The position numbers were made by a program, and so were the translations under genes. The notes below the pieces were generated by a model that was given only the letters and a program-made list of their open reading frames with translations, did not search any database and was not told the DNA's origin. A stretch of DNA of 64,000 nucleotides from NCBI GenBank assembly GCA_024291935.2, contig JAGTYA010000024.1, positions 3,410,001 to 3,474,000 on the forward strand, read 5' to 3'. The stretch comes from Okapia johnstoni. Lineage: Eukaryota > Chordata > Mammalia > Artiodactyla > Giraffidae. The first letter of the stretch is position 1. Every line of letters starts with the position of its first letter. Below are positions 39,606 to 60,100 of the stretch, one piece after another.

Positions 39606-42538
39606 TAATGTGGTTTTAAAATACATCAAGTCCCTGGCTGTTGTGAATACTAAAAGGAGACAAAAAAGCTGTCAGCACAGCTTCAAACAAATCTGGACGG
39701 CCAGGCTGGGCCATAAGGGAAGCAGTTACAGGGACAGAAGGCAGCACCCCTCCCCCAGGCAGGTGCCTGGCTGTCCCCAGGGTGACCTCCTCTATGCTGT
39801 GCAAGGTGGGAGGGCTGGAGCAACAGCAGAACCACCTCAGCAGGCCTGGGCCCTCCCCCACAGACACCAGGGTGGGGGTGGGGGCGGGGAAATAACCATT
39901 GTTTACGGACCTAATATTCTCTCATAGAAAGTGCCTGAGCGCAGCCCATGGTCCAAAAACCTCACGGAAAACAAATTTTTACAAAAGTGCTGCTGACACC
40001 TCTCAGAATCTGGTGTACATGAAGCTCTCAGCTGGACAAGACCCTGAACACACGTTACTGTCAGCAGAGCCTCACCTGCAGTGGTCCCCTGTAGGAAAAG
40101 CTAGCAATCTAAGAAACCAACACAGCTCTTGGTCCAAAAACTGAGGTCATGGGCATGAGACCTGCCCCAATGAGGAAGGAACTGGCCTTCATTCATGGAT
40201 AGGCCACCTCTTCATCTGGCCCAGGACCCTGGCTGGTGTGGGCAGCACCCAGGAACTTGGGCTGACTTTGGAAAGCAGAGCAAGCAGAGCAGCTGTAGTG
40301 ATTGAAAAGATTTGGTCAACGGAGAGAAGAATGGGACCCCACCTACAGCCTGGCCAGGATAGCTACAGGACGGCTGAGCTGAGAGCAGAGCTTCTACCCT
40401 GCATGGCTGGGGCCACCTTGCTCACCAAGCAGCTAGACTTGGCTTCTGAGGACTGTAACTTGCCATACCATACTGGGCTCTGGCAGTCCCCTCCCTGCCA
40501 ACACTATAGGCTTCAAGAGGTAGCTGAAGTGGGGCAAGTGATCCTTTGGGCCACTGCAGGCCTCCCTGCTCTTTGAAGGGGGCAGGCAGAAACTTCTGCC
40601 TCTTCCTGTGCTTCCTTAGCCCAGTAAACCCCGTTGGCAACTCTTCTGTTCCTCAGCAGAGCAGGATCTCAGCCAGGGGTGGCAAATAGTTCTCAACACT
40701 CACACTGGCTGCTGGGGGAATCTTGAGAAATGAGGGTGTACCAGGAATGTAGCAGGAAATTCTTGGAAGCAGACTAGTGGTACCACCCATGGGTGAAGAG
40801 GGGAAATGGTGTGTCATTCATTTGCCATCTCTGGTCTAAGTCCTAACATAATTCAGGAATACTTCACACTCTATGAACCTTATCACCTGAGGGATTTAAG
40901 AGCTGTTAAGAGCGGGCTATTTGTGGAAGATGAAGGGAGCTATAAGACAATGAACTAACTTCAAGGAAATACAGCAAGAAGCAAAAACTCATCCACTCAA
41001 TCCATCTTGGTCTATGGCTTCCACAGCTACAATGAAGCTGAGGCCCAGCTGGAGATGGGGTTATGGTACTCCCAAACCCAGAGTAGCCCTGCTTCCTGAT
41101 GCAAGACTTATACATTCTGCTGTCCCAGAAGTGTTCCGTACAAAGACTGGCTAATGCTCTGGCAAGTTTGCAAACAGTAGGTCTTTCAGAGTACAGAGTA
41201 GCATGTGTGAGGGGTGGGAGTCGGGATAGAGAAGGAACAGACACAACTATCTGTAGCCATTCTGCGGACTTCTGGGGCTCAGTCAATGGCTGAGTCTCTT
41301 TCTTATCCATTAGCTGTTGAGACCCGGGGGCTCTCACACAGGAACAAGTAGGATGTCAAGGAGGGCATATCTCAGCTCTTATTAGGTGGGTTAACAAAAT
41401 TTGGGCAAATCTCAAAGAATGCACACTGTGGGCACGGATATATGAAGCAAACTCATCAAGCCAAGGGGACAGTTGGACCCGGGGCCCAGCATCTGCTGCT
41501 TGGAGACAGTGGTGATGGCATCAGCGGTGGCCACCCAGGACTGAAGCCACAGGTAAGCTTGTGGCAAAGCCATGGGGACCCTTTCCTTTCTCTTACTATA
41601 AATAATCTGACTTCACCAAGCAGGAAACCTAAGCACCTATGTGGCAAAGGTGCCAGGGAGGGTGCTGAGGGGGGTGGGGTGCTAGAGGCCAGGAATCCAG
41701 GCACCACTGCTATAGCACCCCTTCCTCCTCAGAAGATCCTCAATACAAACAGTTTTGCACTGTCATGTGCAAAACAAAAACAAAGGAAACAAAATCCCAA
41801 ACCTTCAGAAAGAATCCTTTGGGTGATCTCTTGTCCATCATTTGTGCAGGCTAGAGAGGCACCTGTGAATGATAAGGCTACTGCGAAGCATCATTGGCCT
41901 GGTCCTGGTACCACCAGCACGCAGGGGAAGCGGCACCTGAGGGGCTCCCTACCAGCACATCACCCTGCACAGAACGTGCTCCAGGTCCCTTGTCCTAGGC
42001 AGGGAAGCAGTCTGATCACCAGCTCCAAGTGCTCTGTCAACACTCTGCCTGGAGACCCCTTTTCCAGGTCAAGGGAAGCAAAGGAGCTTCCAGGGGAGCT
42101 AGGAGAGCTGGAGCTGCCCAAGCCCCGCTAACAGGAGAAACACAGTCATGGCCTTGGCGTGTCACCTGTCATGAGCTCTGAAGGGCAGGGAGGGAGGGGT
42201 GAGCCTCACATCAGGCAGGGAAAAGCTCAAGACACTTGTCCTGCCAGCTTACTGTGACGGCAGCTCCCCTTTAAGACGCTTCAGCTCACAGAAGAGCCAC
42301 TGACTTGATGTGTACACACCCCCACCTCTGATGCAAGCCCATTTTACACTTACAGATAATAAATGTATGAGGCCTTGCACATATGCCGTATGTATGCAAA
42401 ACTGACCCATAAAATCCAAAACTGCAGTCAGACGTCAGCCAGGTCAGAGCACCCTGGGACTCAGCGGTGGGAGCCTTGCACAGGCCGGGCCTGGCTGAGC
42501 GGCTCACTCTTCCCAGAGTGCCCCCCGGCATGGGCACC
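39606..42538 (-). other. TXLNA: TXLNA 3' UTR
   Basis: This 2.9-kb interval between the stop codon and the poly(A) signal contains no recognisable SINE, LINE or MIR. The absence of ruminant repeats contrasts with the surrounding spacers and fits a transcribed, partly constrained 3' UTR. The open frames inside it have no protein similarity. Confidence 0.65.
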
Positions 42539-51437
<8,899 letters not shown>

Positions 51438-51699
51438 TGTAGTTTGCAATGTCAGGTTAGGAACAGATCCTACAGAAACAAACACATTGCTATTTTCCGG
51501 ACTTGAAAAGGTCTCCTCAGCCTGGATCAGAAATCCCAATATGGGGGGGAGGGGGCGCGCAAAGCTGGAAACAAACCGGCAGGCCTTTACCGGAGGGAGT
51601 CAGCGGTTCTCCCAGTCTCTGGTCAGTCCAGTGTGCCCAGCCAGGCCTCCTTTTTCCAGAAGCCACTTCCCGGCACAACACTGGCCCCTCACCACAGGC

Positions 51700-52130
51700 C
51701 GCGCGCGGGACAGGCTCAAGGCCCGGGCCTGACGTGGCGGGACGCAGGATTCCCGGTTCCTCCCCGCCCCCCGGGCCCCACGTGGGCGCACCCCCGTCGC
51801 GCGCGCGCGCAGCCACCCACGCCCCGCGCACCCAACAGCCGCGCGCGCTCGCGCGCGCCGCCCGCGCATGCGCACAGGCCACAGCCCTGCCCCCCCCAGG
51901 CCCGAGCCCTCACATTGAACCCGCGCGATTCCCCGCACCGGCCAAAACCATCTGAGACCACAGACTCTCTGCTCACTTTGTTCTCCTTAGCCGCCGCCGT
52001 ACGCACCCCAACCGCCGACACCCCGACGGCTTCGCCCGCTCTGGCCTCGCACCGGAAACCCTGGATAACTGCTGCCGGCAGAGCCTCCTGCTAGCGCCGC
52101 AGCCAATCAATAGCCGGCGCTAGCGCGGGG
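51700..52130. promoter_or_regulatory. TXLNA: TXLNA CpG-island promoter and non-coding first exon
   Basis: Very CpG-dense sequence. On the minus strand GGAGAACAAA is followed by a GTGAGC donor (51971-51976), so a non-coding first exon probably spans 51977 to about 52085. A perfect NRF1 palindrome GCGCATGCGC lies at 51864-51873. CCAAT at 52103-52107 sits in the loop of a perfect 10-bp inverted repeat (GCTAGCGCCG 52090-52099, CGGCGCTAGC 52115-52124). Since the NRF1 site is downstream of the presumed exon, more than one start may be used. Confidence 0.6.
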
Positions 52131-52444
52131 CTTGCTGGGAAAGATGAAGCGAAGGCGGCCTGCGAGGAGGGTGAGTTGGAAAGGCGGGGGAGGGAAAGGA
52201 CTACGCGTCCCTCCATGCATCGGGGCTAAGCCCCGACTCCCAAGATGCAATAGGGCTCCAGTCCTCGGAGCCGCAGACCCAGGAGGTCCGAAAGGAGCCA
52301 GTCATTCCTGCACAGATACTCACGTCAACCTCGTTTCTATCGAGGTTGAGCAGAAGCTACCATTCAGCTCCCAGAGCCTTTGGCCACCTGTTGTTGTTTT
52401 TTCTGCACGCTTCCACTACCCAGTCCCTCCTGTGAACATCTGTG
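52131..52444. other. Sequence divergent from the TXLNA promoter
   Basis: On the plus strand ATGAAGCGAAGGCGGCC (from 52144) leads in 27 bp to a GTGAGT donor at 52171-52176, which could be the first exon of a divergent non-coding transcript. ACTACGCGTCCCTCCATGCA (52201-52220) resembles a ZNF143/Staf site. CGGGGCTAAGCCCCG (52220-52234 region) is a short hairpin. No protein could be supported. Confidence 0.3.
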
Positions 52445-52545
52445 TGGGTGTGTGTGTGTGTGTGCTTAGTCGCTCAGTCGTGTCCGACTCTTGTGCCCCA
52501 TAGACTGTATGTAACCTGCCAGGCTCCTCTGTCCCTGTGAATATT
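52445..52545 (-). mobile_element. Bov-tA SINE 3' fragment next to a (GT)n tract
   Basis: A run of about nine GT units is followed by CTTAGTCGCTCAGTCGTGTC, CGACTCTTGTGCCCCATAGA and CCTGCCAGGCTCCTCTGTCC, the reverse tail of Bov-tA. Confidence 0.85.
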
Positions 52546-52599
52546 TATGACTGTCTAGGAACTCTGAGGAGTAGGGGGAGAATAATGGGCTGGGCATCA

Positions 52600-52885
52600 G
52601 ACCTATATTCCAGTTCTAACTTCATCACTAGTTTGCTGTGTGACTGGGCATTCTTTTCCCTCCCAGGGCTTCAATTTCTGTATTCAAATAGAAGTTTTTA
52701 ATATATATATATTTTAAGGTTAGTTTCCCCAGTATCTTAAATACTGTACCTTTTGTTAGTCCCAATTTACAGCTGTGGACCGTAAGACACGGGTTAGGTA
52801 TCTTGTCCAACGTCATCGCTAGTGACTGATGAGGGCAGATTCAAAGCCAGGAAGTTTGGCACCCATCCTAACTACTGGACTACTT
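52600..52885. repeat. Two MIR fragments
   Basis: About 52600-52690 is reverse MIR (CAGTTCTAACTTCATCACTA, GCTGTGTGACTGGGC) and 52755-52885 is forward MIR (GTCCCAATTTACAGCTGTGG, TATCTTGTCCAACGTCATCG, GATTCAAAGCCAGGAAGTT). Confidence 0.6.
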
Positions 52886-53640
52886 GCCTTACTCAGAATA
52901 ACCACCCATGGTAGGCTTTCCTTGAAGATGAATCAAGATAACTTGGAAAATAACTTATTTTTCCATCTTCATTACCAGCTCCAGTCGCTCTTTGGGAGGT
53001 ACTGAGGGGGCCCTGCAAGGGGAATTTTGGCCTCAGTAGACTGCTGAGCATTTTCTCTGCCTGGCGCACTGTCTACAAAGTTCCAGTTGCACTGGGGCTA
53101 AGGAGGAAAGAAAGCCAAGCTTTTCTCCTTGTGAGACCACAAGACAAATGTGAGACAGACTGCAATACTTGATCCATTTGTGTATTAGATAGTGGAATAA
53201 AAGGCAACAACCTGTGTGCCTGGATTAAATGCCTAACTGGTATGGCTCCTGTTTCCAGCCAGTCCTATCCATGCCCTCAGCCTTTTTTGTTCCATCTATA
53301 CTTTTAGTATTTCCAGGACTTCCCAGATTTTTGTAGGTGCTGTTCTACCTTCCAAAATTCCCTTCTTGGCAAAACAAAATCTTTTGAGGCCCACCAAACT
53401 AAAAGGCCACTTCAGAGCCTTTTCAGTTCTGTGCAGTTTGTTTTAGCTCTCCAGGTCTGGACAGAGTTCTATTCCAGCATTAGTGGGGAGGTGTTGAGAT
53501 TATTTGCTTACAAGTCACTGAACATCACAAGAACTGTTGGCTAAAAGCTCTAGTCCTAAAGCCTAGCATCAATCTGGGGGCTGAGACAGCAGAGAATATT
53601 TTTAATTATTTTGCAAATTGGGCATTGTTTTAGAGGTCTT
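52886..53640. other. Spacer without recognised features
   Basis: I see no exon, RNA gene or ruminant repeat in this interval. It ends at the target-site duplication of the following BovB copy. Confidence 0.4.
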
Positions 53641-55443
53641 CAGTTCAGTCGCTCAGTTGTGTCAGATTCTTTGTGACCCCATGAACCGCAGCACACCAGG
53701 CTTCCCTGTCCATCACCAGCTCCTGAAATTTGCTCAAACTCATGTCCATTGAGTTGGTGATGCCATCTAACCATCTCATCCTCTGTCGTCCCCTTCTCCT
53801 CCTGCCTTCAATCTTTCCTAGCATCAGGGTGTTTTCCAGTGAGTCAGTTCTTCGCATCAGGTGGCCGAAGTATTGGAGTTTCAGCTTCAGCATCAGCCCT
53901 TCCAATGAACATTCAGGACTGATTTCCTTCAGGATTGACTGGTTTGATCTCCTTGCAGTTGGAGAAGACTCAAGAGTCTTCAACTGTCACGAAAGTTCAA
54001 AAGCATCAATTCTTCGGCGCTCAGCTTTCTTTATGGTCCAACTCTCACATCCATACATGACTACTGGAAAAAACATAGCTTTGACTTGATGGACTTTTGT
54101 CAGTAAAGTACTATCTTTGCTTTTTAATATGCTGTCTAGGTTGGTCATAGCTTTTCTTCCAAGGAGCAAGCGTCTTTTAATTTCATGGCTGCAGTCACCA
54201 TCTGCAGTGATTTTGGAGCCCAAGAAAATAAAGTCTGTCACTGTTTCCATTGTTCCTCATCTATTTGCCATGAAGTGATGGGACCAGATGCCATGATCTT
54301 CATTTTTTGGATGTTGAGTTTTAAACCAGATTTTTCACTCTCCTCTTTCACTTTCATCAAGAGTTTCTTTAGTTCTTCGCTTTCTGCCATAAAGGTGGTG
54401 TCATCTGCATATCTGAGGTTGTTGATATTTCTCCTGGCAATCTTAATTCCAGCTCGTGCTTCAAACAGCCTGGCATTTTGCATGATGTACTCTGGATAGA
54501 AGTTAAATAAGCAAGGTGACAATACACAGCCTTGATGTACTCCTTTCCCAATTTGGAACCAATCTGTTGTTCCATGTCCAGATCTAACTGTTGCTTCTTG
54601 ACCTTCATACTGATGTCTCAGGAGGCAGGTAAGGTGGTTTGGTATTCCTATCTCTTTCAGAATTTTCCAGTTTGTTGTGATCCACACAGTCAAGGCTTTG
54701 GCATAGTCAGTAAAGCAAAAGTAGATGTTTTTCTGGAAGTCTTGCTTTTTCTATGATCCAGTGGATGTTGGCAATTTGATCTCTGGTTCCTCTGCCTTTT
54801 CTAAATACAGCTTGTACATCTGGAAGTTCTTGGTTCATGAACTGTTGAAACCTGGCTTGGAGAAGTTTGAGCATTACTTTGCTAGTGTGAGATGAGTGCA
54901 ATTGTGCAGTAGTTTGAACATTCTTTGGTATTTGGTTTCTTTGGAATTGGAATGAAAACTGACCTTTTCCAGTCCTTGGCCACTGCTGAGTTTTCCAGTT
55001 TTGCTGGCATATTTAGTGCAGCACTTTCACAATATCATCTTTTAGGATTTGAAATAGCTCAACTGGAATTCTATCACCTCCACTAGCTTTGTTCATAGTG
55101 ATGCTTCCCTAAGGCCCACTTGACTTCTCATACCAGGATGTCTGGTTCTAGGTGAGTGATCACACCATCGAGGTTATCTGGGTCGTTAAGATCTGTTTTA
55201 TATAGTTCTTCTGTGTATTCTTGCCACATTTCTTATCTTCTGCTTCTGTTAGGTCCATACCGTTTCTGTCCTTTATTGAGCCCATCTTTGCATGAAATGT
55301 TCCCTTGATATCTCTAATTTTCTTGAAGAAATCTCTAGTCTTTCCCATTCTGTTGTTTTCCTCTATTTCTTTGCATTGATCTCTGAGGAAGGCTTTCGCA
55401 TCTCTGCTTGCTATTCTTTGGAACTCTGCATCAGATGGGTATA
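53641..55443 (-). mobile_element. BovB LINE, 1.8-kb 5'-truncated copy with target-site duplication
   Basis: Minus-strand BovB from its 3' end (CAGTCGCTCAGTTGTGTCAG, plus-strand reading) through the reverse-transcriptase region. An open piece at about 54238-54693 shows GKGVHQGCVLSPCLFNFY and the catalytic YADD (54400-54411). Frameshifts and stops break the frame elsewhere. Flanking repeats TTAGAGGTCTT (53630-53640) and TTAGAGCTCTT (55444-55454) differ at one base. Confidence 0.93.
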
Positions 55444-55802
55444 TTAGAGCTCTTAAGATGTTAAAATATTTTTCCCTAGTTGGAGAGACTTCAGGGCAGT
55501 GCTCTTCCCCACCCCTTAGGCAGTGTCTACCAAGTAACACTGAGAGGCAGTATTGCTATAATGGTAAAAGGTGGAACTCAAGCTCAAAAAGGTTTGGAAT
55601 TCAGGTCTCTCAAAACCAAGGCCCTCATTATTTCCAGAAAAGCATGTGGGAAATCTCTTGAGGTAACATATGAATCAGGCCTTGATAGATTTCCATAAGA
55701 ATAGGGTGTTCTAGGCAGAGATAAAAAACAATAGAACAAGGTATGCATGGGGTGAGAGGAGTGATGTACAGACAAGGGTCAACAGTGGCTTCCAAGGGCC
55801 AG

Positions 55803-56117
55803 CTGTGAAAGTTGCTCAGTCGTGTCTGACTCTGCGACCCCATGGAATGGCTATACAGTCCATGGAATTCTCCAGGCCACAGTATTGGAGTGGGTAGTCA
55901 TTTCCTTCTCCAGGGGATCTTCCCAACCCAGGGATTGAACCCAGGTCTCCCGGATTGCAGGCTGATTCTTTACCAGCTGAGCCACAAGGGAAGCCCAAGA
56001 AAACTGGAGTGGATATCCTATCCCTTCTCCAGTGGATCTTCCCAACCCAGGAATTGAACCAGGGTCTCCTGCATTGCAGGCAGATTCTTTACCAACTGAG
56101 CTATCAGGGAAGCCTTG
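55803..56117 (-). mobile_element. Bov-A2-type dimeric SINE
   Basis: The plus strand shows the reverse Bov-tA tail and head, then a second copy of the A unit: GGGGATCTTCCCAACCCAGG with GATTCTTTACCAGCTGAGCC, repeated as GTGGATCTTCCCAACCCAGG with GATTCTTTACCAACTGAGCT. The tandem arrangement defines the dimeric Bov-A2 family of ruminants. Confidence 0.88.
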
Positions 56118-56334
56118 CTAGGTAATGAGTAAAACACAGGCAAGGAGTAAGAACATTTGATAGAAAAATGGGTTAAAAAGTTACTTTTTCCTTTGCTATA
56201 AGAGAAAATGGGACCAACATTAATATCTGCCAGGGAGCCCACTGGTAATGGCAGTGCACAGTCACAGAACTCCTGCAGATTCTCTTCAAGCAGAAACTCA
56301 GGCCCAGGAGTGCCAGATATTTGAGGGTGGGGAG

Positions 56335-56547
56335 GCTTTTTTCTCTCTCTAGTTGCGGCACACACTGGCTTCACTGGTTGCCAAGCACGGGCTCTAGAGT
56401 ACAGTCTCAGTAATTGTGGCACATGGACTCTCTATTTGCAGTCTGCAGGCTTAGTTGCCCCACAGCATGTGGGATCTTAGTTCCTGGACCAGGGATCACA
56501 TCTGCATTGGAAAGCAGATTCTTGACCAGTGGACCACTAGGGAAGTG
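56335..56547 (-). mobile_element. CHR-type long SINE
   Basis: The reverse complement carries CACTTCCCTAGTGGTCCACT, GATCCCTGGTCCAGGAACTA, AGATCCCACATGCTGTGGGG, CAACTAAGCCTGCAGACTGC and GTGTGTGCCGCAACTAGAGA, the extended form of the tRNA-Glu-derived SINE. Confidence 0.8.
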
Positions 56548-56744
56548 CCAGGTATTTTTAATACAGCTGCAGCTTTTAATGTTGGCAATGAATTAAAATG
56601 TAAAATGTACTCAAGCCAACCAAAACCCTCCTTTTGAGTTGTATCAACTTTTGGCTGCTAGTCTAATTGCTACATTAGGAATTGATGTAAACCAAAGTGA
56701 GTAGTTTGTGAACTACTTTGGGCTCAGTGGGCTGTGAAGTAGTG

Positions 56745-57003
56745 ATGAAATGATGTTAAAATCTTATAGAAACTCTAGAAAATGCAAACTAAACCAGAGT
56801 GAGACAGAACTCCCTTCAGTGGTTGCTGAGCTTTAGGCAGAAAGGAGGGATTCCCAAGGGGCATGCGGTGATAGGTATGTTCACTATCTTGATTGTGGTC
56901 ATGGTTTCATGGATGTAGATTTATCAACACTTAACAAAGTGTTCATTTTAAATATGTGCCATTTACTGTATGTCAGTTATATTTCAATAAAGCTGATTTC
57001 AAA
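56745..57003 (+). repeat. L1 3' UTR fragment
   Basis: GGTATGTTCACTATCTTGAT, TGTGGTCATGGTTTCATGGA, CATTTTAAATATGTGCCATT and GTCAGTTATATTTCAATAAA match the end of an L1M-type element in forward orientation. Confidence 0.7.
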
Positions 57004-57147
57004 AATTCTTTGTAGCAGAAGCAAGCTGTTACAATTCTTAATTCCACTTGTTAGGCCACAAATTTAAACACCTTCACTTCATTGACTTCCAAGAAATCCA
57101 GTCTAGGATCACTCCAAAGAACACAATTTAGAACTTTGCAACAGGTT

Positions 57148-57153
57148 TTTATT
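57148..57153 (-). terminator. KPNA6: KPNA6 poly(A) signal AATAAA
   Basis: The plus strand reads tttatt. It gives a KPNA6 3' UTR of about 5 kb, consistent with the long KPNA6 3' UTR of other mammals (from memory). Confidence 0.6.
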
Positions 57154-60100
57154 TTTGCTTTATATATCTATTACAGTGTTTGAAACCTAAAGAAATACAT
57201 TTTCTCTTCAAATTTGGATGTGTATATAAATATCATTTGTCTGGACTCAGCACACTCAATGCCATGGTTTCTTGGCCTATGTCTGCTCTGAAAGTATCAA
57301 GCTTTGTCTGTCTACCCAGGCGCCCTGAGAACATGGAAAACAATAGCTAGAGTTTATAGTTCTTAAAAGCAAAGTAAATTTGGAGAGAAAAACCAATGAG
57401 GAAACAGGTTTGATTCACCTTCCTAGGGTCTGTAGCTGGGAACCCAAGATGTTTTTGAGGGACATCTGCTCTGTCTTGGGTAACTGGGGCCTCACACCTT
57501 ATTTGCTTCTTTAGTGGTCCAACCAAAGGCAATTCCCACAAAAACTGGCTTAAAGAGCCAATACCCAACTCCAGGGCTTGGGGATTCTCGCCATGGCAGT
57601 TTTCTCTTCCCAAACCCAGAGGCTGAACACCTGACCTAGGTAGGGATGCAGGGCTTGAATTTAGCAGAGGGGTTCAGGTATGTGCTAATGTATACAGCAA
57701 CAGTCAGGCTGGCCCAGAAGTAGTAAGGTGGGCCCAAACACACTGAAGGCCTTTAGGATACACTACACAAACCTTTTTCCTGGGGTGTTCTGGGTCCAAA
57801 ACTTAATGGTGCTACTTCTAACTCACAGCCAGGTTTGACTCTGCACATAGCCCAGGCCTGATGCAAAATGCCCTCTCAGAGGAAAACTAACAGCTTTAAT
57901 TTACAGACTTATTTGGTTTGTACTGACCTCAAAATTCTTCCCTACCATGTTCTTCTTCTGGAGGTGGGGCTAGGGAATAGTCAGTGGGATGACTGAATCC
58001 TTTATGAAAGCCTTGGCCAAAGAACAGCTATTGCCTACCACATGGATCCCTGCAGGGCCCAAATCTCAGCTTGCTGGCTTAACAAAAAAATACAAAAGTT
58101 AAGACAGAAAAAATACTGGACAAGATTGGTCTAAAATGTGCAATCCTAAAACAGCTGTGGAAGAAACCTACTCTGAGCAGTTTCTCAAGTCTCACATGTA
58201 CTTATTTCTAGGATAGTCCTACCTGGAAGGTGTTGCTAGCCTTTCCTATGGTTGTGAGCCTTTCCTATGGTTCGTGCACTGAGCCTTGCACCCTTCCCCA
58301 GCCTGCCAAGGAGGCCCTCAGGCAGCACCCTTTGGGTCCCTGTAGTGCCTGCAGAGACCTGCAGAATCTGGCTCCTGGCCTTCAACTGAGAATCCAGAAC
58401 CTGAGCCCAAAAGATGTATCTACTGAGGAATATTCAAGATGATGGAAACCAAACTAAGTGAGTCTTGGGGAGAAGACACGTGGCCTGAACAAATGAGCTG
58501 AGAGGCCTTCAAAGAAGGGGGCGTGTGGGAGGAGGAAGTACTGATAGGCATTCATCTCCTTCCCTTCTATTTTGCTAGAAACAGGTAACTGTATAGGGGA
58601 AGGTGGGCAGACATGAGAAAATGGAAGTCCAGTTCATTCTGCTAGAGTTTTCATATTAAACTGGTCTGGCTTGAGGGCAATGGAAAGTCAGTGCCCAAGA
58701 GCCTTCTTTTGCTCTTCCCTGACTAAGCATGGTAGCAGCTATAATCTGTGTAGTTCAGCTCTAAAAAAAATAGGGCTGTTGGAAAGTCTTCCAAGGGAAA
58801 AGAGAATAGGAGTAGATCTAGGGGTTCTAGGTAAAGGGGAACACAAAGGGTCCCTGAAAGCTGAAGTCATCAACACCTGTTCCTTGGAAGGGTCCTTTGT
58901 ACTCACTGCCTCAAGTAACCAGGCTGGCCAGGTGAGGATGGAACCTGTGTGGTTCTAACACGGTTGCAGCCAATACTAAGGCCAGCCAGTCACTGGGGAT
59001 AGCTCAGTCTTCTAAGACCAGAAGAGGTCCTGTTAATACTAGCGAAGATGGGTGGGTGTGGGATGTCCAGAAGGGCTGGCAAAAACGAACAGCTGTTCAG
59101 AACTACTTGAATACTTAGAAAATGGTTCCTTGTCCCCTTACTTCACACCTAAACATCACCAACCCACCAGAGATCTTAAAATGCAAATAGCTGTGTGCCG
59201 AAACATTAACCTTCCAAATACACGTTTTCTTAGGCTATTTCCTACAGCAGGCTGGGGAGCCCCTCTGTCCCTGTAACATCCAATCAGAAATCTGTCAGAA
59301 AGCTCTGCCTTCACCTGGGCCAGGGTCTGCAGTCCAGATGAGGGCTGTCCATGAAAAGCTGCTGTCAAGCCTGGGCTAAAAAGAAACAGTATTTTGCTTC
59401 CCAAGATGAACAAAGGAGAGGGGGACACAAAAGATGTTGTTACCGTCTCTGGGGGCTGGAAGAATTTCACCTGTTAACTGAAAGGGAGGTCAGAGTAATA
59501 TAATGGGAAAACAGTCTGAGGAAGACACTAAACAAAGGAAAGCTCCTAGAGGCCATGTTTATCTGATGAGAAATTTGTCCTCATGTTGTGCCCTGGGAGA
59601 CACGTCAGCCTTTGGAGTCCTTGGAGAAAGCAGCCTTCAAGCAGGAGCTGATAATCAGAAGAGTCTTCTATTTAGTACATGGCCCAGATCTGAAGCAAAA
59701 GTAGGAACAGTTGGGGAAGGCAGGATGTGTATGTCTCACAGTAAGACTCTGGCCCCAATGTCAGGGACTTAACTATTGCTAGAGATACAAGAAGTAGTTC
59801 TTACTAAAATGCTCTGGCTGTTGGGCAAGGTTAAGGGGTGGGGGGTGACTTTCTTTTGAACTGTAGTAGAAGTAATGGAGTCAGCAGGCCAAGTGAAAAG
59901 GGTCCTGCCCCTTGCCTACCAGGGAGAGTGGGGCTTGGTAATTATCATGCCCAAACTGAAGAGTAGCATCTGACTCACTCAGGTGGTATGGCACTGCTAT
60001 CACTTTTCAGTGATAACCACTAATCCCAACCATTTTTCTCAGAAAATGCCTCTGGAGTTGGATCTCAATACTCGAAAAAGAGGGCAGATTCAAAACCAAT

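Noticed and set aside
41442..42131. 229-codon open frame
   Set aside because: It lies in the TXLNA 3' UTR on the opposite strand, with no recognisable domain, splice context or similarity.
51503..52094. Several long overlapping open frames on both strands around the TXLNA promoter
   Set aside because: High GC content makes stops rare; the peptides are Pro/Arg/Ala-rich with no similarity, and the site is a promoter and non-coding exon.
54238..54693. Open frame with reverse-transcriptase motifs
   Set aside because: Part of the minus-strand BovB copy at 53641-55443, not a host gene or a retron.
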